A stretch of 64,000 bases of DNA from Terriglobia bacterium (GTDB taxonomy: Bacteria; Acidobacteriota; Terriglobia; JAJPHL01): positions 1 to 64,000 of the forward strand of contig JAJPHL010000039.1 of assembly GCA_021325275.1 (NCBI GenBank), in the 5' to 3' direction. Below the pieces are notes generated by a model. The model did not search any database and was not told the DNA's origin. It saw only the letters and a list, made by a program, of their open reading frames with translations. The translations under genes and the position numbers were made by a program. Below, piece after piece: positions 17,403 through 25,369 of the stretch (positions are counted from its first letter, which is position 1; each line of letters opens with the position of its first letter).

Positions 17403-19265
17403 GTGAAGCGGCAAAGTATTTTTCTGTTGGTACTTGTCCTCGCGGGCTTCTGGCTAGCACAGGCGCCCCCTGCGCAAAGGGTCTCTGCGCAGACGCTCAA
17501 GGACGCCCGGGAAAAACTGGAGGCGGAAGCCGGGCGGTTGGAAAAACCGAAGGGCGGCGTGCCACGTCTTACGGTCTCATTCAAGAACGCGTTGGCTGAT
17601 TGGCTGGACCTGCGATTGCCTCAGAATCGCGCGGCTCTCGATCGCGATTTCCTAGGGCTCGAGTGGGATCTAAACGACGAGCTCGATCAATCAGTGAAAT
17701 ACGAAGACCTCGGTTTTGTGCATCTTCGCCTGACGCGATCCGATGAGACTCCTGATTGGGTGCTTGTCACCGTAAATTGGTCCGATCTGTCCCTCTACCG
17801 TTTCGATCCGGATTCCCATCAGCGCGTTCTCAATAATCAACAAGGCGAGATGCAGATTTCCGACCCCGATGAGCATGGAGATCGCCTGGTCTTGGTTCGG
17901 TCACAACCTGAGCAGGAGCTGAGCTACAAGGTCTTCCATGTGCCGTTCCTTGCCGCAGCCAAGGACAAACCGATTCTCTCCGGTTCTGTTTTGGTGGACA
18001 ACGCGGAGCCGTTCAGTCCAAACCTAAAGGTAAGCCCGCACGAATTGCTCATCGAATACAAGGAGCCGGGAAAGAACGCGACGCAAGTCCGGCGATACAA
18101 AGTGGACGGCGACACGGCGCGACGCATCGATCCTACCGAATATGTCGCGCCGGCCCTGCCTAGCAATGTACGGCTCAATCGCCTCGCCGAAGAAGCTCGA
18201 TCGCTGCGGGCGCGGGAACTACCGGATAGTCCCGACGAAGCCGAAGTCGCCACGAAATCTTTTCGCGACCAATTGCGCGATTGGATCGATGAACAAATGC
18301 CGGCAACCTTGACGGAGTTCGAGAAATCAGCCGACCGTCTGCAATGGGACATGCGTCAACGGGCGGATCGCGCCGGCATTCTCGGCAACGCAGGCGGCCC
18401 CGAGGCGGGCGGGCATGAGTTCGGCTGGATTTCACGGCTGGAGATTCAACGCGCGCCCAATCCCCAGAGCGACGTCGCGGTGATCGTCGGGGAATCCGTG
18501 CCCTGCGGCGAGAACGATTCCGTTTATGTTTATCACTTCACCGCACGCGGACGGCAAATGATCCTGGCCGACTACCACGTCGCGAGTTGGAGCACAATGT
18601 GGGGAAGCCACGTCGCGGAAGTTCGATTCTCCTGGCGCAACGACCACGGCGATCCGCTGCTCGCCATCACGCGATTTCCTGTGCAGTGCGGGTCGAGTTG
18701 GACGGTGCTACATACATCGCTGTATCGCGTAGAAGGCGCGTCGGCCAGCGCCGTGCTATCGAGCGAGCACGACAACCATGGGTACGATTACGACATGCAC
18801 GTGACGCCAAGCGAGCTCATCCTGGAAATGGACGCGTACGGACTCGAGCCCGGATTCTCGCGCCGTCGCGTCTATCGCTACGACATCGGCCGGGGGGCGA
18901 AGAGAGTGGAACCGTTCGCGTTTTCGGCGAAGGATTTCACGCAGGAATGGTCCGATCTGCCGTGGGAAGAGGCCGCGCCGGTCTCGGAGAAGGAGTGGTC
19001 TCCGCGCCTCGCCGAGTGGCATAACTCGCGATTGAAGACGAAAACCTTCTATGTTGAAGAAGCTTCCGAACCAGTAGTGTGCAGCCCCAAGGCCCCTTCC
19101 GGACGCTACGTGCAAGTCGCGTGGTCGATGGAGCACCTGGACTCGAAACCGGATGATCCTCCCGCGCCCACCTATTACTTCCTGATCCAAGAACGCGGAC
19201 CGCATCTGTTTACCATGGTGAACATCGCCGCCGCGCCATTTCCTGGGTGTCCCGCCGTGCAGTGA
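17403..19265 (+). CDS. Secreted hypothetical protein with an internal duplication
   Basis: 620 aa with a signal peptide (MKRQSIFLLVLVLAGFWLA). I recognise no family. Two related units are visible: residues about 59-252 and 286-508. Each opens with a helical segment (SFKNALADWLDLRLP at 59 and SFRDQLRDWIDEQMP at 286, then GLEWDLNDELD and RLQWDMRQRAD) and closes with VSPHELLIEY...RRYKVD...RRIDP or VTPSELILEM...RVYRYD...KRVEP. Unit 2 carries Cys368, Cys429 and a W-rich insert. It lies 5 bp after lpxD and its start overlaps no neighbour; a role in the envelope is only inferred. Confidence 0.68.
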   Translation: MKRQSIFLLVLVLAGFWLAQAPPAQRVSAQTLKDAREKLEAEAGRLEKPKGGVPRLTVSFKNALADWLDLRLPQNRAALDRDFLGLEWDLNDELDQSVKYEDLGFVHLRLTRSDETPDWVLVTVNWSDLSLYRFDPDSHQRVLNNQQGEMQISDPDEHGDRLVLVRSQPEQELSYKVFHVPFLAAAKDKPILSGSVLVDNAEPFSPNLKVSPHELLIEYKEPGKNATQVRRYKVDGDTARRIDPTEYVAPALPSNVRLNRLAEEARSLRARELPDSPDEAEVATKSFRDQLRDWIDEQMPATLTEFEKSADRLQWDMRQRADRAGILGNAGGPEAGGHEFGWISRLEIQRAPNPQSDVAVIVGESVPCGENDSVYVYHFTARGRQMILADYHVASWSTMWGSHVAEVRFSWRNDHGDPLLAITRFPVQCGSSWTVLHTSLYRVEGASASAVLSSEHDNHGYDYDMHVTPSELILEMDAYGLEPGFSRRRVYRYDIGRGAKRVEPFAFSAKDFTQEWSDLPWEEAAPVSEKEWSPRLAEWHNSRLKTKTFYVEEASEPVVCSPKAPSGRYVQVAWSMEHLDSKPDDPPAPTYYFLIQERGPHLFTMVNIAAAPFPGCPAVQ

Positions 19266-19287
19266 GCTAAACTCAAACCGGACTCCC

Positions 19288-19974
19288 ATGGACAACGCGT
19301 CCACATACATCGTGATCCCCGCGCACAACGAGGCGTCGGTGATTCGCGCGACCGTCGAACCGCTGATCGCCGCGGGATACACGGTGGTGGTCGTCGACGA
19401 TGGATCGACGGACGGAACGGCAGAGGCGCTCGACGGATTGCCGATCGTGCGGCTGCACCACGCCGTGAATCTCGGAGCGGGCGCGGCCACGGAAACGGGC
19501 GTCGAGTACGCGCGGCGCAATGGCGCCGAGTTCGTCGTACACTTCGACGCCGATGGCCAGCACGACGCCCAGCAGATTCCCGCGATGCTCGCGCCGCTGC
19601 GCGAGGGCCGCGCGGACGTGGTGCTCGGTTCGCGCTTCATGCGGGAAGAAGATCGCCGGAAAGTCCCGCCGGCGCGCCGATTGCTCTTGCGCGCGGCCGT
19701 CCTGTTTTCCGCGTTCAGCACCCGGCTGCCTTTGACCGACGCGCACATCGGATTTCGCGCCTTCTCGCGCCGCGGCTTCGAGGCAGTCCGACTTCGCGAG
19801 CCGGGTTTCGCGCATGGGTCGGAAATCCCCGCCGAAATTCACAGGTTGAAGCTGCGCTGGGTGGAAGTGCCCGCGAGCGTTCGTTACACCGACTATTCGC
19901 GGCAAAAGGGACAGTCGGGGTGGAACGCCATCAACATTCTGATCGACTTGGTTGTGCGGAGGGTTTTCCGATGA
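19288..19974 (+). CDS. Glycosyltransferase family 2 protein
   Basis: 228 aa, GT-A fold. VIPAHNEASVIRATVEPL and VVVVDDGSTDGTAEAL form the nucleotide-sugar pocket and HFDADGQHD holds the metal-binding DxD. The order and length resemble dolichol-phosphate mannose synthase-like enzymes that load a sugar on a lipid carrier. No membrane segment of its own. Its stop overlaps the start of the DUF2304 membrane protein (ATGA), a pairing that recurs in bacteria and suggests a two-component membrane sugar transfer system. Confidence 0.92.
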   Translation: MDNASTYIVIPAHNEASVIRATVEPLIAAGYTVVVVDDGSTDGTAEALDGLPIVRLHHAVNLGAGAATETGVEYARRNGAEFVVHFDADGQHDAQQIPAMLAPLREGRADVVLGSRFMREEDRRKVPPARRLLLRAAVLFSAFSTRLPLTDAHIGFRAFSRRGFEAVRLREPGFAHGSEIPAEIHRLKLRWVEVPASVRYTDYSRQKGQSGWNAINILIDLVVRRVFR

Positions 19975-20309
19975 TTGCATTTCAGCCGCTGTTGATTCTG
20001 GTTTTGCTGGCGCTGCTGGGAACGTACATGCTCCGCTTCCGTTCGCTGCTCAGGAATCGGCTGATCGTGCTGGTGTTTTGCGCTGCCAGCGTTTTCTTCG
20101 TGCTCGATCCTGAGTTGACCAACACCATCGCGCACAAAGTCGGCATCAGCCGCGGCGCGGATCTGATTTTCTATCTCGCGCTGCCGGGACTGCTCTTCAT
20201 GATCCTGCTGCTCTACGCAAAGGTGATCGAGCAGGAACAAAAGATCATTCGTCTTACGCGCGAAGTCGCGCTGCAAACGGCGGTGGATGCACGCCGTCCA
20301 CGGACGTAG
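19971..20309 (+). CDS. DUF2304 family small membrane protein
   Basis: 112 aa from ATG 19971, which overlaps the glycosyltransferase stop; GGAGGG at 19958-19963 lies 7 nt upstream. Three hydrophobic segments (residues 5-18, 30-44, 66-80) precede a charged C-terminal helix (AKVIEQEQKIIRLTREVALQ), the usual plan of DUF2304. It probably anchors or partners the GT2 enzyme. Its stop TAG abuts the stop of the convergent gene, the two forming the palindrome TAGCTA at 20307-20312. Confidence 0.8.
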   Translation: MIAFQPLLILVLLALLGTYMLRFRSLLRNRLIVLVFCAASVFFVLDPELTNTIAHKVGISRGADLIFYLALPGLLFMILLLYAKVIEQEQKIIRLTREVALQTAVDARRPRT

Positions 20310-21416
20310 CTATTTCAATAGCGCCTCGAGCGCCCGCCAGTCGAGTTCCTCGGAAATTTTCCGGTCAAGCGCGCCGCCCGGCCATCCCTTTACTTGCTGG
20401 CTGATCATAACAGCCAAGATTTGCGGCGCGGTCGCCGGCAACGACGCATCGAAGAAATCGGGATTCACCGCAACCAGATCTTGCGCCCCGGCTTCGCCGG
20501 CGGCAGCCAACAACAGGGGTCCGCAGCACGGCTGGGTGTTGGTCTTGACGCGCGCCGGCGCTTGCCGCTCAGCCGAAGGCATCGCGGCCATGCGGCTGCG
20601 CGTATCGGTGATGAATTTGCGGTACGGCGCGGCTTGATCCTCGAAGCCCTTCTGCATTTTCTCGAGCGTCTCGTGCATTTTGTTCCACATTTCCGGGTTC
20701 GACTTGTGCACTTGTTCGAGCGTCGCTTGATTCTCCTTGATGCCCTTCTCGAATCCCTCGAGAGTGTGTTGCGCCGTCTCGATGATCGCGTTGAGAACGC
20801 GCTCCTGCGTTACCGGCTTGAAGACCGGCGCGCCGCGATGGGTCATCACGGTCCAATTTCCCCACTGCGCTCCGTGCGGCGACGAACCGGACGGGTGCGG
20901 CGCGGGAAAATACATTTTCCCTTGGCCGTCTTCGATCGATTGAACGCTTTTGTCGAGACCGGCGAGCCGCACGAGATCGTTCGACACCACGGTGATCTCC
21001 GCAGCGAATGCTTCCTGGCTTTGGATGATCCGGCCTCCGGTATTCAAGTAAACCGGTATGCGAATGCGCATGTATCCGTTGATGTGGTGCGGTCTCGAGC
21101 TGCGCGTGTCTCCTTCGGCGTCAATGGATTCCGCGCTGCCGAAGGTGAGCACGTCAAAGCCGCGCGGCTGCGCGAGGGTCGGCATCCGCAGAAGAATCGC
21201 AAAAACCTGATTCGCCACCGTCTTAAACGGCTCGCGATCTTTCAACGGCACCGGCGGCGACGCGACGTCGAAGGCGATTCCGTTGCGATTCGTCGATTCC
21301 GGACCGATCTTGCCCGGCTGTTCCCACGCCACGGGATATTGCGCCACACTGTTTGGAACGGCGACCGAGGCCGTGAAAAGAACGATCGACAACACCCGGC
21401 TAGTTATCGGTTTCAT
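20310..21416 (-). CDS. Secreted hypothetical protein
   Basis: 368 aa from ATG 21416 (a TTG two codons earlier is possible). Signal peptide KPITSRVLSIVLFTASVAVP with cleavage near AVPNSVAQ. The N-terminal half is beta-rich (GYMRIRIPVYLNTGG, AAEITVVSNDLVRL); residues about 220-285 look helical (TLEGFEKGIKENQATLEQV). One CC pair occurs near residue 304. I recognise no family. A TAGTAT at 21424-21429 on this strand ends 7 nt before the ATG and no ribosome site is seen. Confidence 0.6.
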   Translation of the reverse strand: MKPITSRVLSIVLFTASVAVPNSVAQYPVAWEQPGKIGPESTNRNGIAFDVASPPVPLKDREPFKTVANQVFAILLRMPTLAQPRGFDVLTFGSAESIDAEGDTRSSRPHHINGYMRIRIPVYLNTGGRIIQSQEAFAAEITVVSNDLVRLAGLDKSVQSIEDGQGKMYFPAPHPSGSSPHGAQWGNWTVMTHRGAPVFKPVTQERVLNAIIETAQHTLEGFEKGIKENQATLEQVHKSNPEMWNKMHETLEKMQKGFEDQAAPYRKFITDTRSRMAAMPSAERQAPARVKTNTQPCCGPLLLAAAGEAGAQDLVAVNPDFFDASLPATAPQILAVMISQQVKGWPGGALDRKISEELDWRALEALLK

Positions 21417-21466
21417 TGACAAAATACTACAACGTCTGCACGTGCGTTCGGCGATAGGATTCAGAC

Positions 21467-22303
21467 ATGCGGAAACTGCTCGTCTCTTTAATAATGGCTC
21501 TAGCCTCCCTGGCCGCCGCGCAAGCCAAACCGGCGACGTTTGAAGTGGCCTCGATCAAAGCCGCGCCGCCGCCGGATCGCCCGACGATGGGCCGGAACAA
21601 TGCGTCGGCGATGATTGTCGACAACGCGCGAGTCTACATTGCGAGCGCGACGCTCGGCGAGCTAATCAACACAGCGTTTCGCGTGCGCTCATTCCAAGTG
21701 GTTGGACCGCCGTGGCTTTCGGCAACGGGCGCGAGCGCGCAGAGATTCACCGTGCAAGCCGCACTGCCCCAGGGCGCGTCGAAGAGTCAAGCGCCGGAAA
21801 TGCTGCAAGCGCTTCTGATCGAACGCTTCCATATCCAGTTTCACCGCGTCGAGAAGGAACAATCCGTTTTCGCGATGATGGTCGCCAAAACCGGCGCCAA
21901 GTTACGCGAGGCCGGCGTGGACGACGCGCCGACGCCCGCGGCGGCCACGGGCAATCAAAAGGTTTCACAAGCGCCGATGGGCAACACGATCCACATGGAA
22001 CAAGATCTAACCATGGAAGGATTGTGCGATCTGGCGACGCGCTTCCTCGATCGTCCCGTGATCGACATGACCGAGATGAAAGGCACCTATCACGCGATCG
22101 TCGAGCTTTCGATCGACGACATGCGTACCATCGCCGCGCGCAACGGAAATCTGCCGATGTCGGACGCACCGGCCGCGGCCGAGCCGACGGGAAGTACGCT
22201 GGTCGATAGCCTCAAAGCGATGGGATTGCGTCTTGAACCGCTTAAGGCCAACGTCACGCAGTTGGTGATCGACGCGGTGGAGAAAATGCCGGCGGAGAAT
22301 TAG
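21467..22303 (+). CDS. TIGR03435 family secreted protein
   Basis: 278 aa. Signal peptide (LLVSLIMALASLAAAQA) followed by the FEVASIKAAPPP opening that marks TIGR03435, a family abundant in acidobacteria and of unknown function. Family segments also seen: FRVRSFQVVGPPWLS, LQALLIERFHIQFHR, DLATRFLDRPVIDMTEMKG and the final LEPLKANVTQLVIDAVEKM. A second member lies convergent 67 bp downstream. TAGGAT at 21455-21460 is 6 nt before the ATG; the AGGA in it could equally serve as a weak ribosome site. Confidence 0.9.
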   Translation: MRKLLVSLIMALASLAAAQAKPATFEVASIKAAPPPDRPTMGRNNASAMIVDNARVYIASATLGELINTAFRVRSFQVVGPPWLSATGASAQRFTVQAALPQGASKSQAPEMLQALLIERFHIQFHRVEKEQSVFAMMVAKTGAKLREAGVDDAPTPAAATGNQKVSQAPMGNTIHMEQDLTMEGLCDLATRFLDRPVIDMTEMKGTYHAIVELSIDDMRTIAARNGNLPMSDAPAAAEPTGSTLVDSLKAMGLRLEPLKANVTQLVIDAVEKMPAEN

Positions 22304-22370
22304 CGGCGAGCCGTCATCGCTTTTACGACGCCCTTTGCAGGAGCGGCCTAAAGGAATTCACGGACCAATC

Positions 22371-23183
22371 CTAGTTTTCCTTCGGCTTCTCGACGTGATC
22401 GATCACGAAAACTTCCACGGGACCCTTCGTCGATTCGAGCTTCAACCCTAGCTGCTGGCGCAGCGCTTCCCCCAACGCGGGACCGTCGAATGTCGGCGGC
22501 AGTTCGCCGTTCGGCCCCACACGCCCGGAAAGATCGGGCGCATATGTCAGCTTGAAATCGTAAAATCCCTTCAAGCCGGTTTGATCGACCACCGGTTTGT
22601 CGATTTGCTGCGCGCCGTTCAGTTGCTGGCTAAGGAACCAACTGAGATATTCCATGTTCACGCGATGGCCTGTAAATTCGGGCGGCGCGGGCGGCGGTCC
22701 GCCGCCGGTGCGCTGAATGGGAATCTCAAACGGCTCCGGTTCTTCGTTCACTTTCATTTTCGATCCGCCTTTGTCGACGGTGATGAAAAACGCCTGCATC
22801 GTGCGCGTTTCCTTATGAAATTTGATTTGGAAACGATCGACCAGCATGTTCTGAAACATGATGTGCAGATTGTCGAGCGTGGTGGGTTGCTCGGACTTCG
22901 CGCGCACGTCGAAGCGATCGGTGTTGATCCAGTCGGGCCCGCCGACAATCTGCGCGTCGCTGATTTTGTACATCAACTTCATCATCAGCTTCAGCGGCAC
23001 GAAGCGCGCCACGTAGGTTTGTCCTCCGGGCAGCGCGCGAATGCCGCCGAATTCGCCTGGTTGCGGCGGTGTGTCCGTGGCTCTCACGCTCGCCACTTCG
23101 AAGTTGAGTTTCTTGGAATCCGTTTGCGCGGCAAGCGAGAGTGCGCCGAGTACGACGGCTAGAAAAGCCGCGGTCGATCTCAT
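22371..23183 (-). CDS. TIGR03435 family secreted protein
   Basis: 270 aa. Signal peptide (STAAFLAVVLGALSLAAQT) and the same family signature as its neighbour at 21467: FEVASVRATDTPP, ISDAQIVGGPDWINTDRFD, MFQNMLVDRFQIKFHKE, QIDKPVVDQTGLKGFYDF and LGLKLESTKGPVEVFVID. It has a good GGAGG ribosome site 7 nt before the start. The two members share the plan but not close sequence, so the pair is not a recent tandem copy. Confidence 0.92.
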   Translation of the reverse strand: MRSTAAFLAVVLGALSLAAQTDSKKLNFEVASVRATDTPPQPGEFGGIRALPGGQTYVARFVPLKLMMKLMYKISDAQIVGGPDWINTDRFDVRAKSEQPTTLDNLHIMFQNMLVDRFQIKFHKETRTMQAFFITVDKGGSKMKVNEEPEPFEIPIQRTGGGPPPAPPEFTGHRVNMEYLSWFLSQQLNGAQQIDKPVVDQTGLKGFYDFKLTYAPDLSGRVGPNGELPPTFDGPALGEALRQQLGLKLESTKGPVEVFVIDHVEKPKEN

Positions 23184-23254
23184 AGGTAGACCTCCGACAT
23201 CTCGAACTATTATGACGCCGGGCGCCCGCGATTGTTAGCCGGCAAACCGCAAAA

Positions 23255-24805
23255 TCACGAAAAATCCGCCAGCATCAACTCGCCGCAAATCTGGCACATC
23301 GTGGCGACCTGCGTCACAAACTGCTTGGTGTCGAGATAATCCATGCGTGCTTTCGTCGACCAATACGCCGACATCGATCCCATCGTCGACGCGCCGGGCA
23401 CGCCCAAGCGCCGCGCGATGCCGCCGAGTCCATACCACGGCCCTTGCTCGCCGCCATGGACGCCCTTGCGTCCGGGCACTTGCAATTGTACGCGCGGCAG
23501 CTTGTTGTCCTTGATCGCGCGAATCGCCACGTCGACGAGCTTCTGGTTGTTCGATGTCCAAACGGTCGACACTTCCACCTGATTCGTGCGGTGATACGAT
23601 TCGCCTGGCGCTTCCACCACTTCCATTTGTCCCAAATGCTCGATGCCCATCGCCGCGATCACTTTCTTGTAGAGGTCCGGATGACTGGTGACGTAATCCT
23701 GTTCGGCGAACGCACGCTCCTGTCCCGGCATGTAATGCCGGCAATCGTACATGAGCATCAGCGTACGCGGCCGCTGCGATTGCGGAATGTGCGAGAAATA
23801 CTTCACCATCGCTGCAATGCCGAGCGCGCCGTTTTCCTGCGAGATCGAAGGACCGTCCGTGTGCGTGATCAGCAGAATCTGCTTGTCCATGGCGGTCTTG
23901 TAATCGGCGCCTGGGAGATAGCCGAACAGTTGATACGTTTCCGCTTGCTCCGTCTTCGCGATCAATCGCAGCGTGCCGGATTTGCCGGCCGCCGCCGCAT
24001 CGACGATTGGTGCGCCGCTGTCTTTGTCAAGATAAAGCGTCGGCAGATCGTAGAGCGCCGGGGGGCCGAACGTGTACGTGCCGGCCAGCGCTTCGAACGA
24101 CAGCGGCATCACAATGATCGCACCTATAGCGCCAGCGCCGATCGCGCCGCCGGCTGTGAGCGCGGCCTGCGCGGGGCCGAGTCCCATGATTGGGAACGGC
24201 GTGATGGCGTTGCCGCGCGCGCGTTGCGGAACGTCAGGATTTGGAAACGTCTCGGGATTGGTGAGAAATTCATGATCGCCGATCACGCCGGTCTCGGGCG
24301 GCGGCTGCTTCACCACAATCGCGATCTTGCCTTTCAAATCCTCGGCCGGCATTCCTTGTTTGTAAACGACGAGCGGGCCGGTAACGCCGGAGTCGGATGT
24401 GCTTCCGGAGTTGCACCCGTAACTCGCCACCTTGATTTTCTTGCCATCAACCTGCAGCGACCACTGCGAATCGTCGGGATACTCGCTCGTCCACCAGCGC
24501 TTATACGTAAAAGGATTTCTGAAAATGTCCACCACGCCCATGGCACGCCATTCCTTTTCGAGCAGCGCGAGATAATTCTTCCACGACGGGCTACCGGCGA
24601 TCGTCGGGCCGCCTTTGGAATCTTTCTCCACGTGCCAGGCGTGGATTTCTTTTTCGGTGACAAGAAATTTCAGATTGATTCGCGTGAGATTACCGGCCAC
24701 GTCGGCGCGCAGGTGGCGAATGACAACTCCGGGTGCCAGCGCGATCGTCGCGCCCAACCCCGTGATCCCGGTGACAAACGCTCGACGCCGCATGTTGGAT
24801 CTCAT
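23255..24805 (-). CDS. Secreted M28-like peptidase with PA-type insert
   Basis: 516 aa from ATG 24805 (24793 is also possible). N-terminal RRRAFVTGITGLGATIALAPG is Tat-like. Residues about 100-260 carry a protease-associated type segment (GPLVVYKQGMPAEDLKGKIAIV). The C-terminal part shows LITHTDGPSISQENGALGIAAMVKYF and TLMLMYDCRHYMPGQ, which correspond to the first metal-ligand loops of M28 peptidases, but the usual GAHxDS and EE pairs are altered, so activity is uncertain. Starts only 21 bp from the divergent DinB gene. Confidence 0.62.
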   Translation of the reverse strand: MRSNMRRRAFVTGITGLGATIALAPGVVIRHLRADVAGNLTRINLKFLVTEKEIHAWHVEKDSKGGPTIAGSPSWKNYLALLEKEWRAMGVVDIFRNPFTYKRWWTSEYPDDSQWSLQVDGKKIKVASYGCNSGSTSDSGVTGPLVVYKQGMPAEDLKGKIAIVVKQPPPETGVIGDHEFLTNPETFPNPDVPQRARGNAITPFPIMGLGPAQAALTAGGAIGAGAIGAIIVMPLSFEALAGTYTFGPPALYDLPTLYLDKDSGAPIVDAAAAGKSGTLRLIAKTEQAETYQLFGYLPGADYKTAMDKQILLITHTDGPSISQENGALGIAAMVKYFSHIPQSQRPRTLMLMYDCRHYMPGQERAFAEQDYVTSHPDLYKKVIAAMGIEHLGQMEVVEAPGESYHRTNQVEVSTVWTSNNQKLVDVAIRAIKDNKLPRVQLQVPGRKGVHGGEQGPWYGLGGIARRLGVPGASTMGSMSAYWSTKARMDYLDTKQFVTQVATMCQICGELMLADFS

Positions 24806-24811
24806 CGTCGG

Positions 24812-24819
24812 ATTATAAT
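24812..24819. promoter_or_regulatory. Palindromic ATTATAAT between divergent starts
   Basis: ATTATAAT is self-complementary and therefore offers a perfect TATAAT -10 on both strands inside a 21-bp divergent spacer (24806-24826). On the plus strand it ends 7 nt before ATG 24827 with no ribosome site, fitting a leaderless start. No -35 is evident on either side. Confidence 0.4.
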
Positions 24820-24826
24820 ACCTCCT

Positions 24827-25369
24827 ATGAAAAGACTCTTGATTGTAGTTCTCGTGACAGCCGCGCCCATCTTTGCCCAAACAATGCCGGCGCCGGCAGG
24901 ATTGAAAGACGCACTCGTGAAACACTGGCAGCGCACCGCCGAATTGACCATCGCCGTGGCCGAGGCGATGCCGGAGAATGGCTACGTCTTTAAACCGAAT
25001 CCTGAGGAAATGAGCTTCGGCCAACAAATGGCGCACATTGCCACGGCCAACATAGGCGCATGCGCCGCCGCACGGGGCGAAAAAGCCGAACTGCCCGCGA
25101 AGATCCAAGAGTGGGCTAAGGATCAGAACAATGTGCCGATCGACAAAGCCACCGCAATTCCGTTCCTGAAGGACGCGTTCGCGTTGTGCAAGAAGACCGT
25201 CGAGGCAATCACTGTGGACCAGCTTGGCGAAACGATCGGCACGGGCGCGCGCCAGCAAACGAAGTTTGAATTGCTGTGGTCGTACTTCACGCACACGGCG
25301 CATCATCGCGGGCAGGCGGAAGTCTATTTGCGGCTGAAGGGCATCACGCCGCCGCCGTACGTGTTCTAG
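24827..25369 (+). CDS. Secreted DinB-like protein
   Basis: 180 aa. Signal peptide (RLLIVVLVTAAPIFAQ) then a four-helix DinB-type bundle with histidines at the usual places: ALVKHWQRTAEL, MSFGQQMAHIATANI and the C-terminal HTAHHRGQAEVYLRLKGITPP, which is the clear family mark (three-His metal site). The function of such exported DinB proteins is unknown; thiol-dependent metalloenzymes occur in the superfamily. Ends overlapping the dipeptidyl peptidase gene tail to tail by 4 nt. Confidence 0.88.
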   Translation: MKRLLIVVLVTAAPIFAQTMPAPAGLKDALVKHWQRTAELTIAVAEAMPENGYVFKPNPEEMSFGQQMAHIATANIGACAAARGEKAELPAKIQEWAKDQNNVPIDKATAIPFLKDAFALCKKTVEAITVDQLGETIGTGARQQTKFELLWSYFTHTAHHRGQAEVYLRLKGITPPPYVF

